The translations under genes and the position numbers were made by a program. DNA of 64,000 nucleotides from CAIYRG01 sp963747255 (GTDB taxonomy: Bacteria; Pseudomonadota; Alphaproteobacteria; Micropepsales; Micropepsaceae). Below are positions 17,722 through 26,445 of this stretch, one piece after another. Position 1 is the first letter of the stretch; each line of letters starts with the position of its first letter. The notes under the pieces were generated by a model, which saw only the letters and a program-made list of their open reading frames with translations, made no database searches and was not told the origin of the DNA. The stretch lies in the NCBI GenBank assembly GCA_963747255.1, contig CAVVEG010000005.1, forward strand, positions 1 through 64,000. The letters are read 5' to 3'.

Positions 17722-18189
17722 TTACAGACCTGAGCGCATGTCCCTGGACGCAGGCTTCTCTGCGGCAGGCTTTTCGACCGCCGGCTTTTCAACCGGCGGT
17801 TTGTCGGCGGGCGGTTTATCGACAGGACTCCCGGCGACAGGGGGCCTGGCCACGGCGGTTGTCTTTTGCGAAGGGTACGTCGCCTCCATCTCCCTTGTAT
17901 CGAAAACCCGGCTGAGCAGCAGGGCCATCAGTGCAAAACCCAAAAAGGCGGTGACAAGCAGCTGCCACATGCCGACGGAGAATTCGCCGAACTCAAGCAG
18001 CAGAATGCCCCCGATCAGGTTTACGAGCGCCCACAGGACATTCACTGCCGGGGGCGACATTCCGCGGCCCGGAGGATTTGCGAAGGGGGTCGGAAACTGC
18101 GTCCCGGTTATGCCGCGCACGAAATGGGGTACGAAATTCGCGACAAAGGTACCGCCGAAAAAGCACATCAGATAATCATACCAGGGCAT
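17722..18189 (-). CDS. Small membrane protein with Pro/Lys/Glu repeat tail
   Basis: The 155-residue product has an N-terminal hydrophobic part (MPWYDYLMCFFGGTFVANFVPHFVRG, then LWALVNLIGGILLLEF and LLVTAFLGFALMALLL), so two or three membrane helices. It ends in a low-complexity tail of repeated DKPPADKPPVEKPAVEKP-like units. The tail probably extends into cytoplasm or periplasm as a spacer. The repeats show as matching GGCTTTTCGACCG-type blocks in the DNA. The stop is followed by no obvious terminator. Function unknown. Confidence 0.55.
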   Translation of the reverse strand: MPWYDYLMCFFGGTFVANFVPHFVRGITGTQFPTPFANPPGRGMSPPAVNVLWALVNLIGGILLLEFGEFSVGMWQLLVTAFLGFALMALLLSRVFDTREMEATYPSQKTTAVARPPVAGSPVDKPPADKPPVEKPAVEKPAAEKPASRDMRSGL

Positions 18190-18215
18190 TCTGCTTGTCT
18201 TTCAGTGGAAGAAGG

Positions 18216-18677
18216 TCAGGGTTTGGCCGACACCGGTTCCGGTACCGTGCTTGGGTTGTTCCGGTCGGCCACCATGAAGATCACGATCTTCAGTTTCTTG
18301 TCGGGGCTCGGATTGCGCGAAGTTGAATGAAGCGCGCCGGGTGGCTCGAAAAACACGTCGCCCGCATGCAGAACGCGGGCCGGCTGGCCGTTGATGCCGA
18401 ACTCATAAGTCCCCTCGACGACATAACCGAATGTGTAATGACCGGGATGACGGTGCGGAGCGCTGGCCACCAGCGGGTCGCGTTCGAGCAGCGTCATGCG
18501 AACTTCCCGCCCCGGCAGATCGGCGAGCGGTTGCGTCAGGAGCACTGTGTTGCCCCCGCCATTTTCCGCCGCGTGAACCCCGGTAATGATTGGCGAAAAC
18601 CACAAGCCGGCTGGAGCTGACACAATGACAGCCGCGAGGGCGACTACGACGTAGGACAACAGCGAACCGCGTTTCAT
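18216..18677 (-). CDS. Secreted cupin-domain protein
   Basis: The start at 18677 has AAGGGGATG upstream and opens a signal-type segment (MKRGSLLSYVVVALAAVIVS). The cupin barrel carries HRHPGHYTFGYVVEGTYEFGING and HAGDVFFEPPGALHSTS, with His and Glu residues positioned for a metal. Such small periplasmic cupins may bind or modify small molecules, but no substrate is evident. It is encoded 26 bases downstream of nothing recognisable and just upstream of the small membrane protein gene on the same strand; the two could be co-transcribed. Confidence 0.65.
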   Translation of the reverse strand: MKRGSLLSYVVVALAAVIVSAPAGLWFSPIITGVHAAENGGGNTVLLTQPLADLPGREVRMTLLERDPLVASAPHRHPGHYTFGYVVEGTYEFGINGQPARVLHAGDVFFEPPGALHSTSRNPSPDKKLKIVIFMVADRNNPSTVPEPVSAKP

Positions 18678-18789
18678 GATGCATCCCCTTCGGTTGCGCG
18701 GGCTTGACGGTAGCGCGCAAACCGCAGTTTCGCACCGCGCGGGTTTCTGTGTAAATTGGGCTGGCGCTGTCAGGGGGACATCGGGTGCG

Positions 18790-19035
18790 ATGATGTTCGA
18801 CAACAGAGATGAATGGCCCGTCTATTGCCCTGATTGCGGCGGCATTACGGCAAAGCCGATCGGCTGGCTGCTCGCGAATGACCGGCTGACCTGTACCGGC
18901 TGCGGAGCCGTACTTGCCTATTACCGCGAACGCATGGCGCGCGACCTCGAGGACGCCCATCGCGCGGTGGCGAATTTCAGCCGGGGTTTGCGCGTGGAGA
19001 AGCAGGTTCCCGCCCGTCATCAGCGGTCATTTTGA
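18790..19035 (+). CDS. Small zinc-ribbon protein (81 aa)
   Basis: A CPDCGG...CTGCGAV pair of CxxC motifs about 20 residues apart makes a compact zinc ribbon, followed by a helical Arg/Glu-rich tail (YRERMARDLEDAHRAVANFSRG). The start is one of two consecutive ATG codons at 18790 and 18793. Similar tiny zinc-ribbon proteins occur next to unrelated genes in alphaproteobacteria. Function unknown; it is divergent from the cupin gene. Confidence 0.55.
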   Translation: MMFDNRDEWPVYCPDCGGITAKPIGWLLANDRLTCTGCGAVLAYYRERMARDLEDAHRAVANFSRGLRVEKQVPARHQRSF

Positions 19036-19085
19036 ATTCGCCGAAGACGCCGGATGCGTTACAACCCGGACGAAGCAGGCGGGGA

Positions 19086-19634
19086 ATGGCCATGCAGGGG
19101 CAGGTAATCGCAGTCAGCCGGAACGGCGAACACAAGTTCAGCAAGGAAAATCAGCCGGTGATCGAATTGATCGCTGGGCTGGGCGTGCGCGATGATGCGC
19201 ATGCGGGGGCGACGGTGAAACATCGGGTGCGGGTGCGCGAAGACCCGTCGCGGCCGAATCTCCGCCAGGTGCTTTTTATCCATTCGGAGCTGTTCGACGA
19301 ATTGGCGCCGGCCGGCTACAGCCTCTATCCGGGCGCCATTGGTGAAAACGTCACGACCCGCGGGTTGAAGCTGCTCGATCTCCCCGCCGGAACGCGCCTG
19401 CATCTGGGGCGCGACGCGGTCGTGGAGGTGACGGGGCTGCGCAATCCCTGCCGTCAGATCGATGCCTTTCGTCCCGGGCTGATGGGCGCGCTGCTCGAGA
19501 AACGGCCCGACGGCCATGTCATGCGCAAGAGCGGCATCATGGGAATTGTGATCGCGGGCGGTGAAGTGCGGCCAGGCGATGTCATACGCGCGGAACTGCC
19601 AGGTGAGCCGCATCAGCCGCTGAAACCCGTGTGA
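19086..19634 (+). CDS. MOSC-domain protein
   Basis: The MOSC (MOCO sulfurase C-terminal) fold is seen in GLGVRDDAHAG...VKHR, NLRQVLFIHSELFDEL, YPGAIGENVTTRGLKLLDLPAGTRLHLG and the invariant-cysteine segment VTGLRNPCRQID. Free-standing MOSC proteins handle sulphur for molybdenum cofactor or act in reductive detoxification. The molybdopterin hydroxylase gene at 21877-24141 lies nearby, so a sulphuration role is plausible but unproven. Its stop overlaps the GTG start of the flavin monooxygenase, indicating coupled translation. The start could be 19086 or the second ATG at 19092. Confidence 0.8.
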   Translation: MAMQGQVIAVSRNGEHKFSKENQPVIELIAGLGVRDDAHAGATVKHRVRVREDPSRPNLRQVLFIHSELFDELAPAGYSLYPGAIGENVTTRGLKLLDLPAGTRLHLGRDAVVEVTGLRNPCRQIDAFRPGLMGALLEKRPDGHVMRKSGIMGIVIAGGEVRPGDVIRAELPGEPHQPLKPV

Positions 19635-21899
19635 CGGCGCAAGATCCCGCTCCTGAGAGCGCACAAGACTTCGCAGTCGATGTGCTGATCTGCGGAGCGG
19701 GTGCGGCCGGCCTGACACTGGCAATTGATCTGGCAAGACGGGACGTTCCATTCCTCCTGATCGAGAAGGCGGACGGCCCGTTCCGCGGCTCGCGCGGCAA
19801 GGGTATCCAGCCGCGAACACAGGAGGTATTCGAAGATCTCGGTATCCTCGACCGGATTGCTGCAGCCGGCGGCCTTTATCCGCCCCAGCGGGAATATCGT
19901 GCGGAGGGAAATCATGTGGAATTGGAGATCTTCCAGGATGCAAATCCGACTCCTGCCGAGCCGTATCACCTTCCCCTGATGGTGCCGCAGTTCCTGACTG
20001 AAGGCACTATGCGCGAGCGGCTGGCCGAATTGGGGCAAAAGCCCGTGTTTGGCTGGGAACTGGTTGGGTTCGAACAGGATAAAGCCGGCGTAACCGCGCA
20101 TGTGGCGGCCACGCACGGGACCAAAGCTGTCCGTGCCCGCTATCTCGTCGGTGCCGATGGCGGCCGCAGCTTCACACGGCGTGCCCTCGACGTTGATTTC
20201 CCCGGCAAGACGCTCGGAGTCCGCTCGGTCGTTGCCGATGTGGTTCTGACCGGTCTCGGGCGCGACGCATGGCATCGCTTCAGCGAAGGCTCGATGAACG
20301 CACAGATATCGTTGTGCCCGCTCGCCGACACGGACCTGTTTCAGTTGCAGGCGCCGATTGTGAAGGGTGTGTGGAGAGGGGGGATTTGTGGTTGAGTTGT
20401 TGTAGTGATGTTGTGTGTGTGAGAGTAGAATATTGGTAGATAGAGTGGTGAGTGTTTGTGGGGATATAATGTGGAGGGTAAGAGTGTGAAGTTGTGGTGT
20501 TATGGTATGAAGAGATAGAGGGTAAGGATAGTTTTGGTTGTGAGTGGTGTACGTAATGAGAGGTTAAGTGGGGATAGGAGGTTAGTGATAGCTATTGTGG
20601 TGTAGATGGTGGTAGTAGTTTCAAAAGGTGTGAGATAGATGTTGATTTAAGAGGTAAGAAGCTAGGAGTGAGATAGGTAGTTGTAGATGTGGTTCTGATA
20701 GGTATAGGGAGAGACGTATGGTATAGTTTTAGAGAAGGCTAGATGAAAGCAAAGATATAGTTGTGAGAGCTAGATGACATGGAACTGTTTCAGTTGTAGG
20801 TGTTGATTTAGATTTGAGAGGAATAGGCGTTTGTAACTGAAGAAGGTAGTGTCGGTGAGAGGGAGAGACGGATACTGTGTGAGTTAATAGAGATTTAGCT
20901 GAAGTGATGTTATGTGTCGCGAAAGAGAAAGGTGGGAAAATAAGGTAAAGAAAGAGTGACAGGGGAAATCAAAGTGGAGGGCGCGACGCATGGCATCGCT
21001 TCAGCGAAGGCTCGATGAACGCACAGATATCGTTGTGCCCGCTCGCCGACACGGACCTGTTTCAGTTGCAGGCGCCGATTCCGCTCGAAGGCGAAATCGA
21101 TTTGTCCGCAGAAGCCCTGACCAGAATGGTGGCGGAGCGGACGGGACGCAATGACATCCATGTCCAATGCGTGTCATGGGCTTCGGCTTTCCACATGAAC
21201 GCGCGACTGGCCGACCATTATCGCGTCGGCCGGGGTTTTCTGGTTGGCGATGCCGCGCATGTTCACCCACCGACCGGGGGCCAGGGCCTGAACACCAGCG
21301 TACAGGACTCATATAATCTCGGCTGGAAACTTGCTGCCGTCCTCTCCGGAGCCCCGGACAGGCTGCTCGACAGCTATGAGGAAGAACGCCGGCCGATTGC
21401 TGCAGGCATGCTCGGTCTCGCAACCAGGCTGCTTGATTCCGCCAAACGCGGGGAAATGCAACGCGGCCGCGAAGTTCGGCAGCTCGACCTCGGGTATCCG
21501 GGTTCATCCCTGGCACTCGAGAAGCCTGAGCGGCCGGGCGGTGTGCATGCCGGCGACAGAGCGTCCGACGCTCCGTTACGGGGCGCCGCAGGGCAGGTGC
21601 GCCGGCTGTTCGATCTGTTCCGTGGAACGCACTGGACGCTGCTTTCTCATGGAACGGACGGTTTCAGAGTAGCACCGCAGCAAAACCTGCATGTCCACAA
21701 AATCGGCGCAGGATGTGACCTGATCGATGAGGGCGGACATTTTGCGGCGGCATACATGCCGTCGCCAGGCGGGTGTTTCCTGATCCGGCCCGATGGCTAT
21801 ATCGGCGCGATCCTCGGCGCAAACGAAGCTGACGCATTCGAGAACTACCTGGCCGATGTTGGTTTGCCCGGCGCGATCAGGACTGATCGTTCCGGATAA
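19631..21899 (+). CDS. FAD-dependent aromatic-type monooxygenase, interrupted by a 721-bp insertion
   Basis: The family (PheA/TfdB-like flavoprotein hydroxylases) is shown by the N-terminal FAD motif GAGAAGLTLA (Gly22-x-Gly24-x-x-Gly27), the YLVGADGGRS segment near residue 175, and the C-terminal FAD motif GDAAHVHPPTGGQGLNTSVQDSYNLGWK. A thioredoxin-like end follows. Bases 19631-20359 encode the first 243 residues and 21081-21899 the remaining 272. Removing exactly 721 bases restores one frame and a 515-residue protein, a normal length. As given, the protein stops a few residues after LQAPI. GTG start overlapping the MOSC gene stop; convergent with the molybdopterin hydroxylase gene. Substrate unknown. 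Confidence 0.85.
20258..20359 (+). repeat. Exact 102-bp direct repeat, left copy
   Basis: The segment from GGGCGCGACGCATGG to GCAGGCGCCGATT, inside the monooxygenase gene, recurs base for base at 20979-21080. The left copy is in the natural frame with the upstream half of the gene. Confidence 0.95.
20360..20978. other. Cytosine-depleted insert, degraded copy of the adjacent gene
   Basis: By eye this 619-base block has about 22 cytosines, and none in 20360-20551. From 20620 to about 20808 it aligns without gaps to 20171-20359 at an offset of 449 bases. In that stretch every mismatch is at a cytosine of the true gene (about 50 of about 60 replaced: roughly 31 by A, 15 by T, 4 by G). No A, G or T is changed. 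Upstream and downstream parts also follow the gene but with small indels. There is no open frame. Most likely a low-quality read or a failed C channel joined into the assembly. Confidence 0.9.
20979..21080 (+). repeat. Exact 102-bp direct repeat, right copy
   Basis: Identical to 20258-20359. The right copy is contiguous with the downstream half of the monooxygenase gene (next codon CCG at 21081). Confidence 0.95.
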
Positions 21900-24141
21900 G
21901 CGCCCACAGGCGGTCTGGCGTGAGGGGGAGTTCGCAAAGTCTGATTCCGAGCGCGTTTGAAACCGCATTGGCTACGGCGCCGCCCACTGGAATAATGCCG
22001 CCTTCGCCGGCGCCCTTGACGCCCAGCGGATTGTTCGGAGACGGATGATTTTCCAGCGAGATCGCGGTCAGGCGCGGATAATCGCAGGCCGTCGGCACGA
22101 GGTAATCCGCGAGCGACGCGGTGAGGCATTGTCCGCTGTCGTCATAGCGCAGTTCTTCGCTGAACACGCTGCCGAGACCCTGAACGGCCGCGCCGATCAC
22201 CTGACCATGCAGCGTGTGCGGATTGATAATCCGGCCCACATCGTCGCAGACCGTGTAGTCCAGCACTTCGGCTTGTCCGGTTTCCCGGTCCACCGCGACA
22301 TGCACGGCCGCCGTTCCGTAGGAGTAGGTGGCCCTGGAGCCATTCGAGAAGCTTGCCTCCGCGGAGAGGCTGCAATCGAGCAGCGACACGGAGCGGCCAT
22401 CCGGAGCACCGGCGGCGCCGCCAGAAACCGTCAACGACTGGGGCGCTGTATCGAGTTCCTTTGCTGCGATGATTCGAAATTGCGCCAGCAGTTTTTCTGC
22501 GGCCAGCATGATCGCACTACCGCCCATCACCGTGGAACGTGAGCCATAGGAGCCAAATCCCTCGGCAAGCAGGGTGGTCGAACCGTGTTCGACGCGGATC
22601 CGGCTCATCGGCAGTTCGAGCGCGTCGGCGGCGATTTGCGCGAAAATGGTTTCAATTCCCTGACCCACAGCCGATGACCCCACGCGCAACACGACTTGCC
22701 CGGGAGGAGATATGTCGATGCGGACATGTTCACGCGGGCCGGAACCGCCGCCCTCGATGAAGCAGGCAACGCCAATCCCGTGGGAGCGCCCGTCGATTGT
22801 TTTGCCCTGAATTCCGGCTTTGTCGCTCCAGCGGAATTCTTCGAGGCAGCGTTCGAAGGTTTCCACATAATCGCCGCTGTCGCAGGAGGTCACGCCGAAT
22901 CCGTCATTGGGCTCGAGCAAGGCCAGCCGGTATGGCATTTCGCCGGCGCGCAGCAAATTGCGGCGGCGCAATTCCAGCGGGTCAAACCCGAATTGCGCGA
23001 CAGCCAATTCCAGGAGGCGCTCCATGAAGAAGCAGCTTTCGAACCGGCCGGGTCCCCGATAGGTGCCGGAGGGAACCTTGTTGCTGACAAAGGCATGCGA
23101 GTGCAAATCGATATGCGGCACACGATATGGGCCGGAGAAAAAATGCGCCGCGTTGCGCACCGGCGTCATGCCGTTCGGACGGACATAGGCGCCGATATCG
23201 GCATAGATGTCCCCACGCAGCGCGCGGATGCACCCGTTTTCATCCATCGCGAGTTCGATATCGCATTCCGTTTCCCGCGCATGGGCAATCGAAAGAAAGT
23301 GTTCACGCCGGTCTTCGGTCCATTTCACCGGACGTCCGAATTTGCGCGCCGCGAAGGCGACCAGGTAGTCCTCGGGATAGAATTCCCCACGCGCGCCGAA
23401 ACCGCCGCCGACATCGTATTCGACATAATCCACGCCGCTTTCCGGAAGTTTCATCATTGCAGCGAGTGCGCGGCGGTTGAAAAAGGGCAGCTTGGCCGCG
23501 CCCGAGACAGTCAGGTTCCGTCGCGAATGATCCCATTCGGCCAGCAGCGCCCTCGGCTCCATTGGCATGGCGGTGACGCGCTGCACCCGAAACGCGCCGC
23601 GGACGACCCGGTGTGACGAGGCGAATTCAGCCGCCGCGTCACCCTTCGTCGCGCTGAAAACACAGGCACAATTCCCCGCATCGCCAAACAGCCGAACCCG
23701 GCCGCCGAACGCAGCATCGCGGCTCAGCACAGGAGCCAGTGGCTCGATGTCCATTGTGATTGCGCCGGCCGCGTCCTGGGCCCGTTCGGGTGTCTCCGCC
23801 AGCACGAGCCCCAGCGGTTCCCCCGCATAACGCACGACATCGCGCGCGATCACCGGTTGCGCAAAAGGCTCAATCGCCGGATTGGGACGGCGAAACGGGA
23901 TCAGCGGAATGGGATCACCGATATCGCGCGCTGAGATGACGGCACATACCCCAGTCATCATGACCGCGTGTGACGCATCGAGACCGATGATCCGCCCATG
24001 CGCGACGGGGCTTCGAATGACCGCCGCATGCCACTGTCCCGGACGGTTCAGATCATCGGTGAATGTGCCGCAGCCGCGCAGAAAGCGCTCGTCTTCGATG
24101 CGGTTTACCGGACTGCCGATATAGCTGTTGGTCTGTCCCAT
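21877..24141 (-). CDS. Molybdopterin-binding subunit, xanthine dehydrogenase family
   Basis: The 754-residue protein has the two-domain layout of the molybdenum hydroxylase large subunit: N-terminal IGSPVNRIEDERFLRGCGTFTDD, then VGGGFGARGEFYPEDYLVAFAA, the active-site loop TYRGPGR, and C-terminal GVKGAGEGGI with the catalytic Glu. The loop TYRGPGR argues against form I CO dehydrogenase, which carries AYxCSFR. These enzymes hydroxylate heterocycles or oxidise aldehydes and CO. No small Fe-S or FAD subunit gene is adjacent, which is unusual. The start at 24141 is supported by homology from MGQTNSYIG. Its 3' end overlaps the monooxygenase gene by 23 bases. Confidence 0.85.
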   Translation of the reverse strand: MGQTNSYIGSPVNRIEDERFLRGCGTFTDDLNRPGQWHAAVIRSPVAHGRIIGLDASHAVMMTGVCAVISARDIGDPIPLIPFRRPNPAIEPFAQPVIARDVVRYAGEPLGLVLAETPERAQDAAGAITMDIEPLAPVLSRDAAFGGRVRLFGDAGNCACVFSATKGDAAAEFASSHRVVRGAFRVQRVTAMPMEPRALLAEWDHSRRNLTVSGAAKLPFFNRRALAAMMKLPESGVDYVEYDVGGGFGARGEFYPEDYLVAFAARKFGRPVKWTEDRREHFLSIAHARETECDIELAMDENGCIRALRGDIYADIGAYVRPNGMTPVRNAAHFFSGPYRVPHIDLHSHAFVSNKVPSGTYRGPGRFESCFFMERLLELAVAQFGFDPLELRRRNLLRAGEMPYRLALLEPNDGFGVTSCDSGDYVETFERCLEEFRWSDKAGIQGKTIDGRSHGIGVACFIEGGGSGPREHVRIDISPPGQVVLRVGSSAVGQGIETIFAQIAADALELPMSRIRVEHGSTTLLAEGFGSYGSRSTVMGGSAIMLAAEKLLAQFRIIAAKELDTAPQSLTVSGGAAGAPDGRSVSLLDCSLSAEASFSNGSRATYSYGTAAVHVAVDRETGQAEVLDYTVCDDVGRIINPHTLHGQVIGAAVQGLGSVFSEELRYDDSGQCLTASLADYLVPTACDYPRLTAISLENHPSPNNPLGVKGAGEGGIIPVGGAVANAVSNALGIRLCELPLTPDRLWALIRNDQS

Positions 24142-24196
24142 GCGTCCACGACATTGCCATAACTCGGCATGGCCGGCGATGCGACGCTGAAACGAT

Positions 24197-24224
24197 AATG
24201 GCCGGGCGCGTTGGCCCGGCCATT
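24197..24224. repeat. Palindromic half-unit of the mobile intergenic repeat
   Basis: AATGGCCGGG and CCCGGCCATT pair around CGCGTTGG. This is the end motif of the repeat at 6748 and 12879, here reduced to one hairpin between two genes on the minus strand. It may stop transcription from the upstream gene. Confidence 0.6.
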
Positions 24225-24250
24225 CGCCAGCAACAATTCCCCCTTTGCTG

Positions 24251-25066
24251 TCAGGGTGTGTCGCTCGCCCCGGGGACACTGTCCGAATGGCTCGCCTCAC
24301 CCGGCATGGCCATGGCCAGCGATGCCGTTTGTGCGGCGCTGCTCGCAACCACCGGATTGACGGGAGTCTTCGACTGGAGCGTGAACGTAACCGTGCCCTC
24401 GTCGCCGGCCATGTCGAACTTGACGGGGGTTCCGGAGTTGTCCAGCCACACCTGGTAGCTTTTTTTCAGTCCGACCAGATCGATGTTGTAAAGCTTTGCC
24501 GGCACGCTGGAGTTGCCGGTTGCGACGGTCGTGTCCTGCGGAGCACTGACCTGGACCTTGCTGATGGTCCCATCATCGGGGGTTACGATGGTGTCGCCAT
24601 TGAGGACCAGCGGCGACCACGGATTGGCAACCCGGACATTGGCAGGGGCTTCTTCGGCTCCTTTTGCAGTGGTGATCTGAACATGATCGCCCTGCGCTGT
24701 GCCATTCACCTCCGACGGTTTGCCATTGGTCGTCGTCAGGCCATGCAGGAAAACGAGATGGCCGTTTTGCCACTTTTCCACCCGTTCTGCAGTTTGCCGG
24801 TAAGCCGTAATTCCGATAAAGCGAACCTGAATATCGAGCTTTGTCGTAACCGTCGTGGTTGGCCCCTCGACATCGACAATATTGCTGTACGTGCCAATGT
24901 TTCCGTATTTCGAATGCGAGACTTTGTAATCCAGCTGATAAGCCTCTGCGAAAGCCGGCGCTGTGCTCAGCGCGAGCCCGGCAGTGACCGCCAGTAGCAG
25001 CCCGGTTTTTCTGGTGTATCCCGGCTTTCTGATGGATCCCGGCGCGGTTTCCCTTTTCAGGCGCAT
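24251..25066 (-). CDS. Secreted DUF6134-type protein
   Basis: The start at 25066 has AGGAGG seven bases upstream. After a basic N-terminus and a signal segment (GLLLAVTAGLALSTAPAFA, about residues 22-40) follows a beta-rich domain: YQLDYKVSHSKYGNIGTYSN, TTTVTTKLDIQVRFIGITAYRQ and an LYNIDLVGLKKSYQVWLDNSG-like strand. This layout matches DUF6134 periplasmic proteins. The tail is Ala/Ser/Pro-rich. Function unknown; possibly an envelope binding or storage protein. It is separated from the molybdopterin gene by the hairpin at 24197. Confidence 0.6.
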   Translation of the reverse strand: MRLKRETAPGSIRKPGYTRKTGLLLAVTAGLALSTAPAFAEAYQLDYKVSHSKYGNIGTYSNIVDVEGPTTTVTTKLDIQVRFIGITAYRQTAERVEKWQNGHLVFLHGLTTTNGKPSEVNGTAQGDHVQITTAKGAEEAPANVRVANPWSPLVLNGDTIVTPDDGTISKVQVSAPQDTTVATGNSSVPAKLYNIDLVGLKKSYQVWLDNSGTPVKFDMAGDEGTVTFTLQSKTPVNPVVASSAAQTASLAMAMPGEASHSDSVPGASDTP

Positions 25067-25153
25067 GAGTTCAACCTCCTTGCGCCCTCCCGAATGAAAT
25101 AACTTGGGCCACCTGCCGGGGTTCCTTGCCGCCGCCTCGCGGTTGCGCGAAAA

Positions 25154-25188
25154 CGAAAAAGCCGCCACCTGTTCTGGGCGACGGCTTT
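25154..25188 (-). terminator. Intrinsic terminator of the DUF1328 gene
   Basis: Read on the minus strand, GCCGTCGCC pairs with GGTGGCGGC and the stem is followed by TTTTTCG. It lies about 30 bases downstream of the stop at 25217. Confidence 0.6.
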
Positions 25189-25216
25189 TCCAAAGGCGCA
25201 AACAGCGCCCATTCCA

Positions 25217-25393
25217 TTACGGCACTGGTCCCCGGCCGCGGCCAAAGCTCATGAGGAGCATGACCACGAAGATGATCAGGAATACGAAGAACAGGATCTT
25301 CGCAATCCCGATCGCTGCACCCGCGATGCCGGTGAACCCGAACACCGCAGCGATGAGACCGAGGATCAAGAAGGTTATTGCCCAACCTAACAT
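25217..25393 (-). CDS. DUF1328 small membrane protein (YtjA-like)
   Basis: The 58-residue product MLGWAITFLILGLIAAVFGFT and FFVFLIIFVVMLLMSFGRG has two transmembrane helices, exactly the DUF1328 pattern, and a Gly/Arg tail. The start at 25393 matches the family N-terminus; an upstream ATG would add unrelated sequence. E. coli YtjA belongs here. These proteins are often induced in stationary phase or stress, but the molecular role is not known. Divergent from the hydrolase gene at 25482. Confidence 0.75.
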   Translation of the reverse strand: MLGWAITFLILGLIAAVFGFTGIAGAAIGIAKILFFVFLIIFVVMLLMSFGRGRGPVP

Positions 25394-25481
25394 AGGGGGT
25401 CTCCCGTCTTGGTCTCGAAACAACAACGCTCCGGGTTCCGCGCCGTTGCCCTTCAACTCACAAAGGCTCCGGTGAAGACCC

Positions 25482-26390
25482 GTGGCGGAAACTGAACCGA
25501 AGATGGAGTTGCTCTTCGACCGGAGTTTTCAGGCAACTTACGGAGAACCGGTGACGGTCAGTCCTTTGATCACCCGAATCCTGGCGCCCAATCCCGGACC
25601 GTTCACCTTCCGCGGCACGGGCGTGGCCATTATCGGAAGCGATCAAGTCATGGTGATCGATCCGGGTCCGGATGATCCCGTGCATCTCGAAAATCTGCGG
25701 AGGGCGTTGCGGGGGAAAGAGGTCAGCCACATCCTCGTGACCCATACGCACCGCGATCATTCGCCGGCAGCACGCGTGGTGCAGGAATGGACGGGCGCAC
25801 CATCCTGCGGGTCAGGTCCGCATCCGGATAATGGCGGAGCCGAAGTCGAGGAAGGAGCGGACCACGGGTTTGCTCCGGATATCGTGCTGCGCGACGGGGA
25901 CGTGCTCAAGGGAAAAGGCTTCACATTCGAATGCGTGCACACGCCCGGCCACACCTCGAACCACCTCTGCTATGCGCTCAGGGAGGAGCAGGCGCTGTTC
26001 AGCGGCGATCACGTGATGGGTTGGTCAACCACGGTTGTCGCGCCGCCGGATGGAGACATGACGGCTTATATGGCCAGCCTGGAAAAATTGCTTTCGCGCG
26101 ACGATCGCATTTACTGGCCCACCCATGGCGGCGCGATCCGCAATCCGAAGGCATATGTATCGGCGCTTCTGCGGCACCGCCTGGCCCGGGAGGCCGAAAT
26201 TCTTGCCACGCTGGCGGCAGGAACGACGGCGATTCCCGCCATCGTGGAGCATGTCTATCCCGGGCTGGATGCGCGGTTGCGGCGTGCGGCCGAACGGAAT
26301 GTGCTGGCCCATCTGATAAAACTGGTCCGGGAGGGCAGGGCCGTGGCCGAAAGCGCCGGCCCGGATACTCGGTACGAGCCGCTCAAATAA
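25482..26390 (+). CDS. MBL-fold metallo-hydrolase (LACTB2-like)
   Basis: The metal-binding motif THTHRDHSP (His88, His90, Asp92, His93) sits after the first beta unit, and later residues follow: HTPGHTSNHL, LFSGDHVMGWS and YWPTHGGAI. This order defines the metallo-beta-lactamase fold. The C-terminal helical domain (about 230-300, EIVEHVYPGLDARLRRAAERNVLAHL-like) places it with the LACTB2/MBLAC-type group, which includes nucleases and thioesterases. It uses a GTG start, with the inner Met8 as an alternative. The terminator at 26395 follows directly. Confidence 0.8.
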   Translation: MAETEPKMELLFDRSFQATYGEPVTVSPLITRILAPNPGPFTFRGTGVAIIGSDQVMVIDPGPDDPVHLENLRRALRGKEVSHILVTHTHRDHSPAARVVQEWTGAPSCGSGPHPDNGGAEVEEGADHGFAPDIVLRDGDVLKGKGFTFECVHTPGHTSNHLCYALREEQALFSGDHVMGWSTTVVAPPDGDMTAYMASLEKLLSRDDRIYWPTHGGAIRNPKAYVSALLRHRLAREAEILATLAAGTTAIPAIVEHVYPGLDARLRRAAERNVLAHLIKLVREGRAVAESAGPDTRYEPLK

Positions 26391-26394
26391 AAAA

Positions 26395-26417
26395 GGCCGG
26401 CGAACAATTCGCCGGCC
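26395..26417. terminator. Bidirectional intrinsic terminator
   Basis: GGCCGGCGAA and TTCGCCGGCC form a perfect stem with a CAA loop. A-rich sequence on the left serves as a T-run for the minus-strand gene; the plus-strand side reads CTTGTG. It lies between the convergent genes ending at 26390 and 26446. Confidence 0.7.
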
Positions 26418-26445
26418 CTTGTGGTGCAGAGCTGTTGCGCGGGCG

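Noticed and set aside
20360..20978. Diversity-generating retroelement variable region
   Set aside because: Those elements change adenines in the template-derived copy; here only cytosines differ, there is no intact reverse transcriptase nearby, and the insert destroys the frame.
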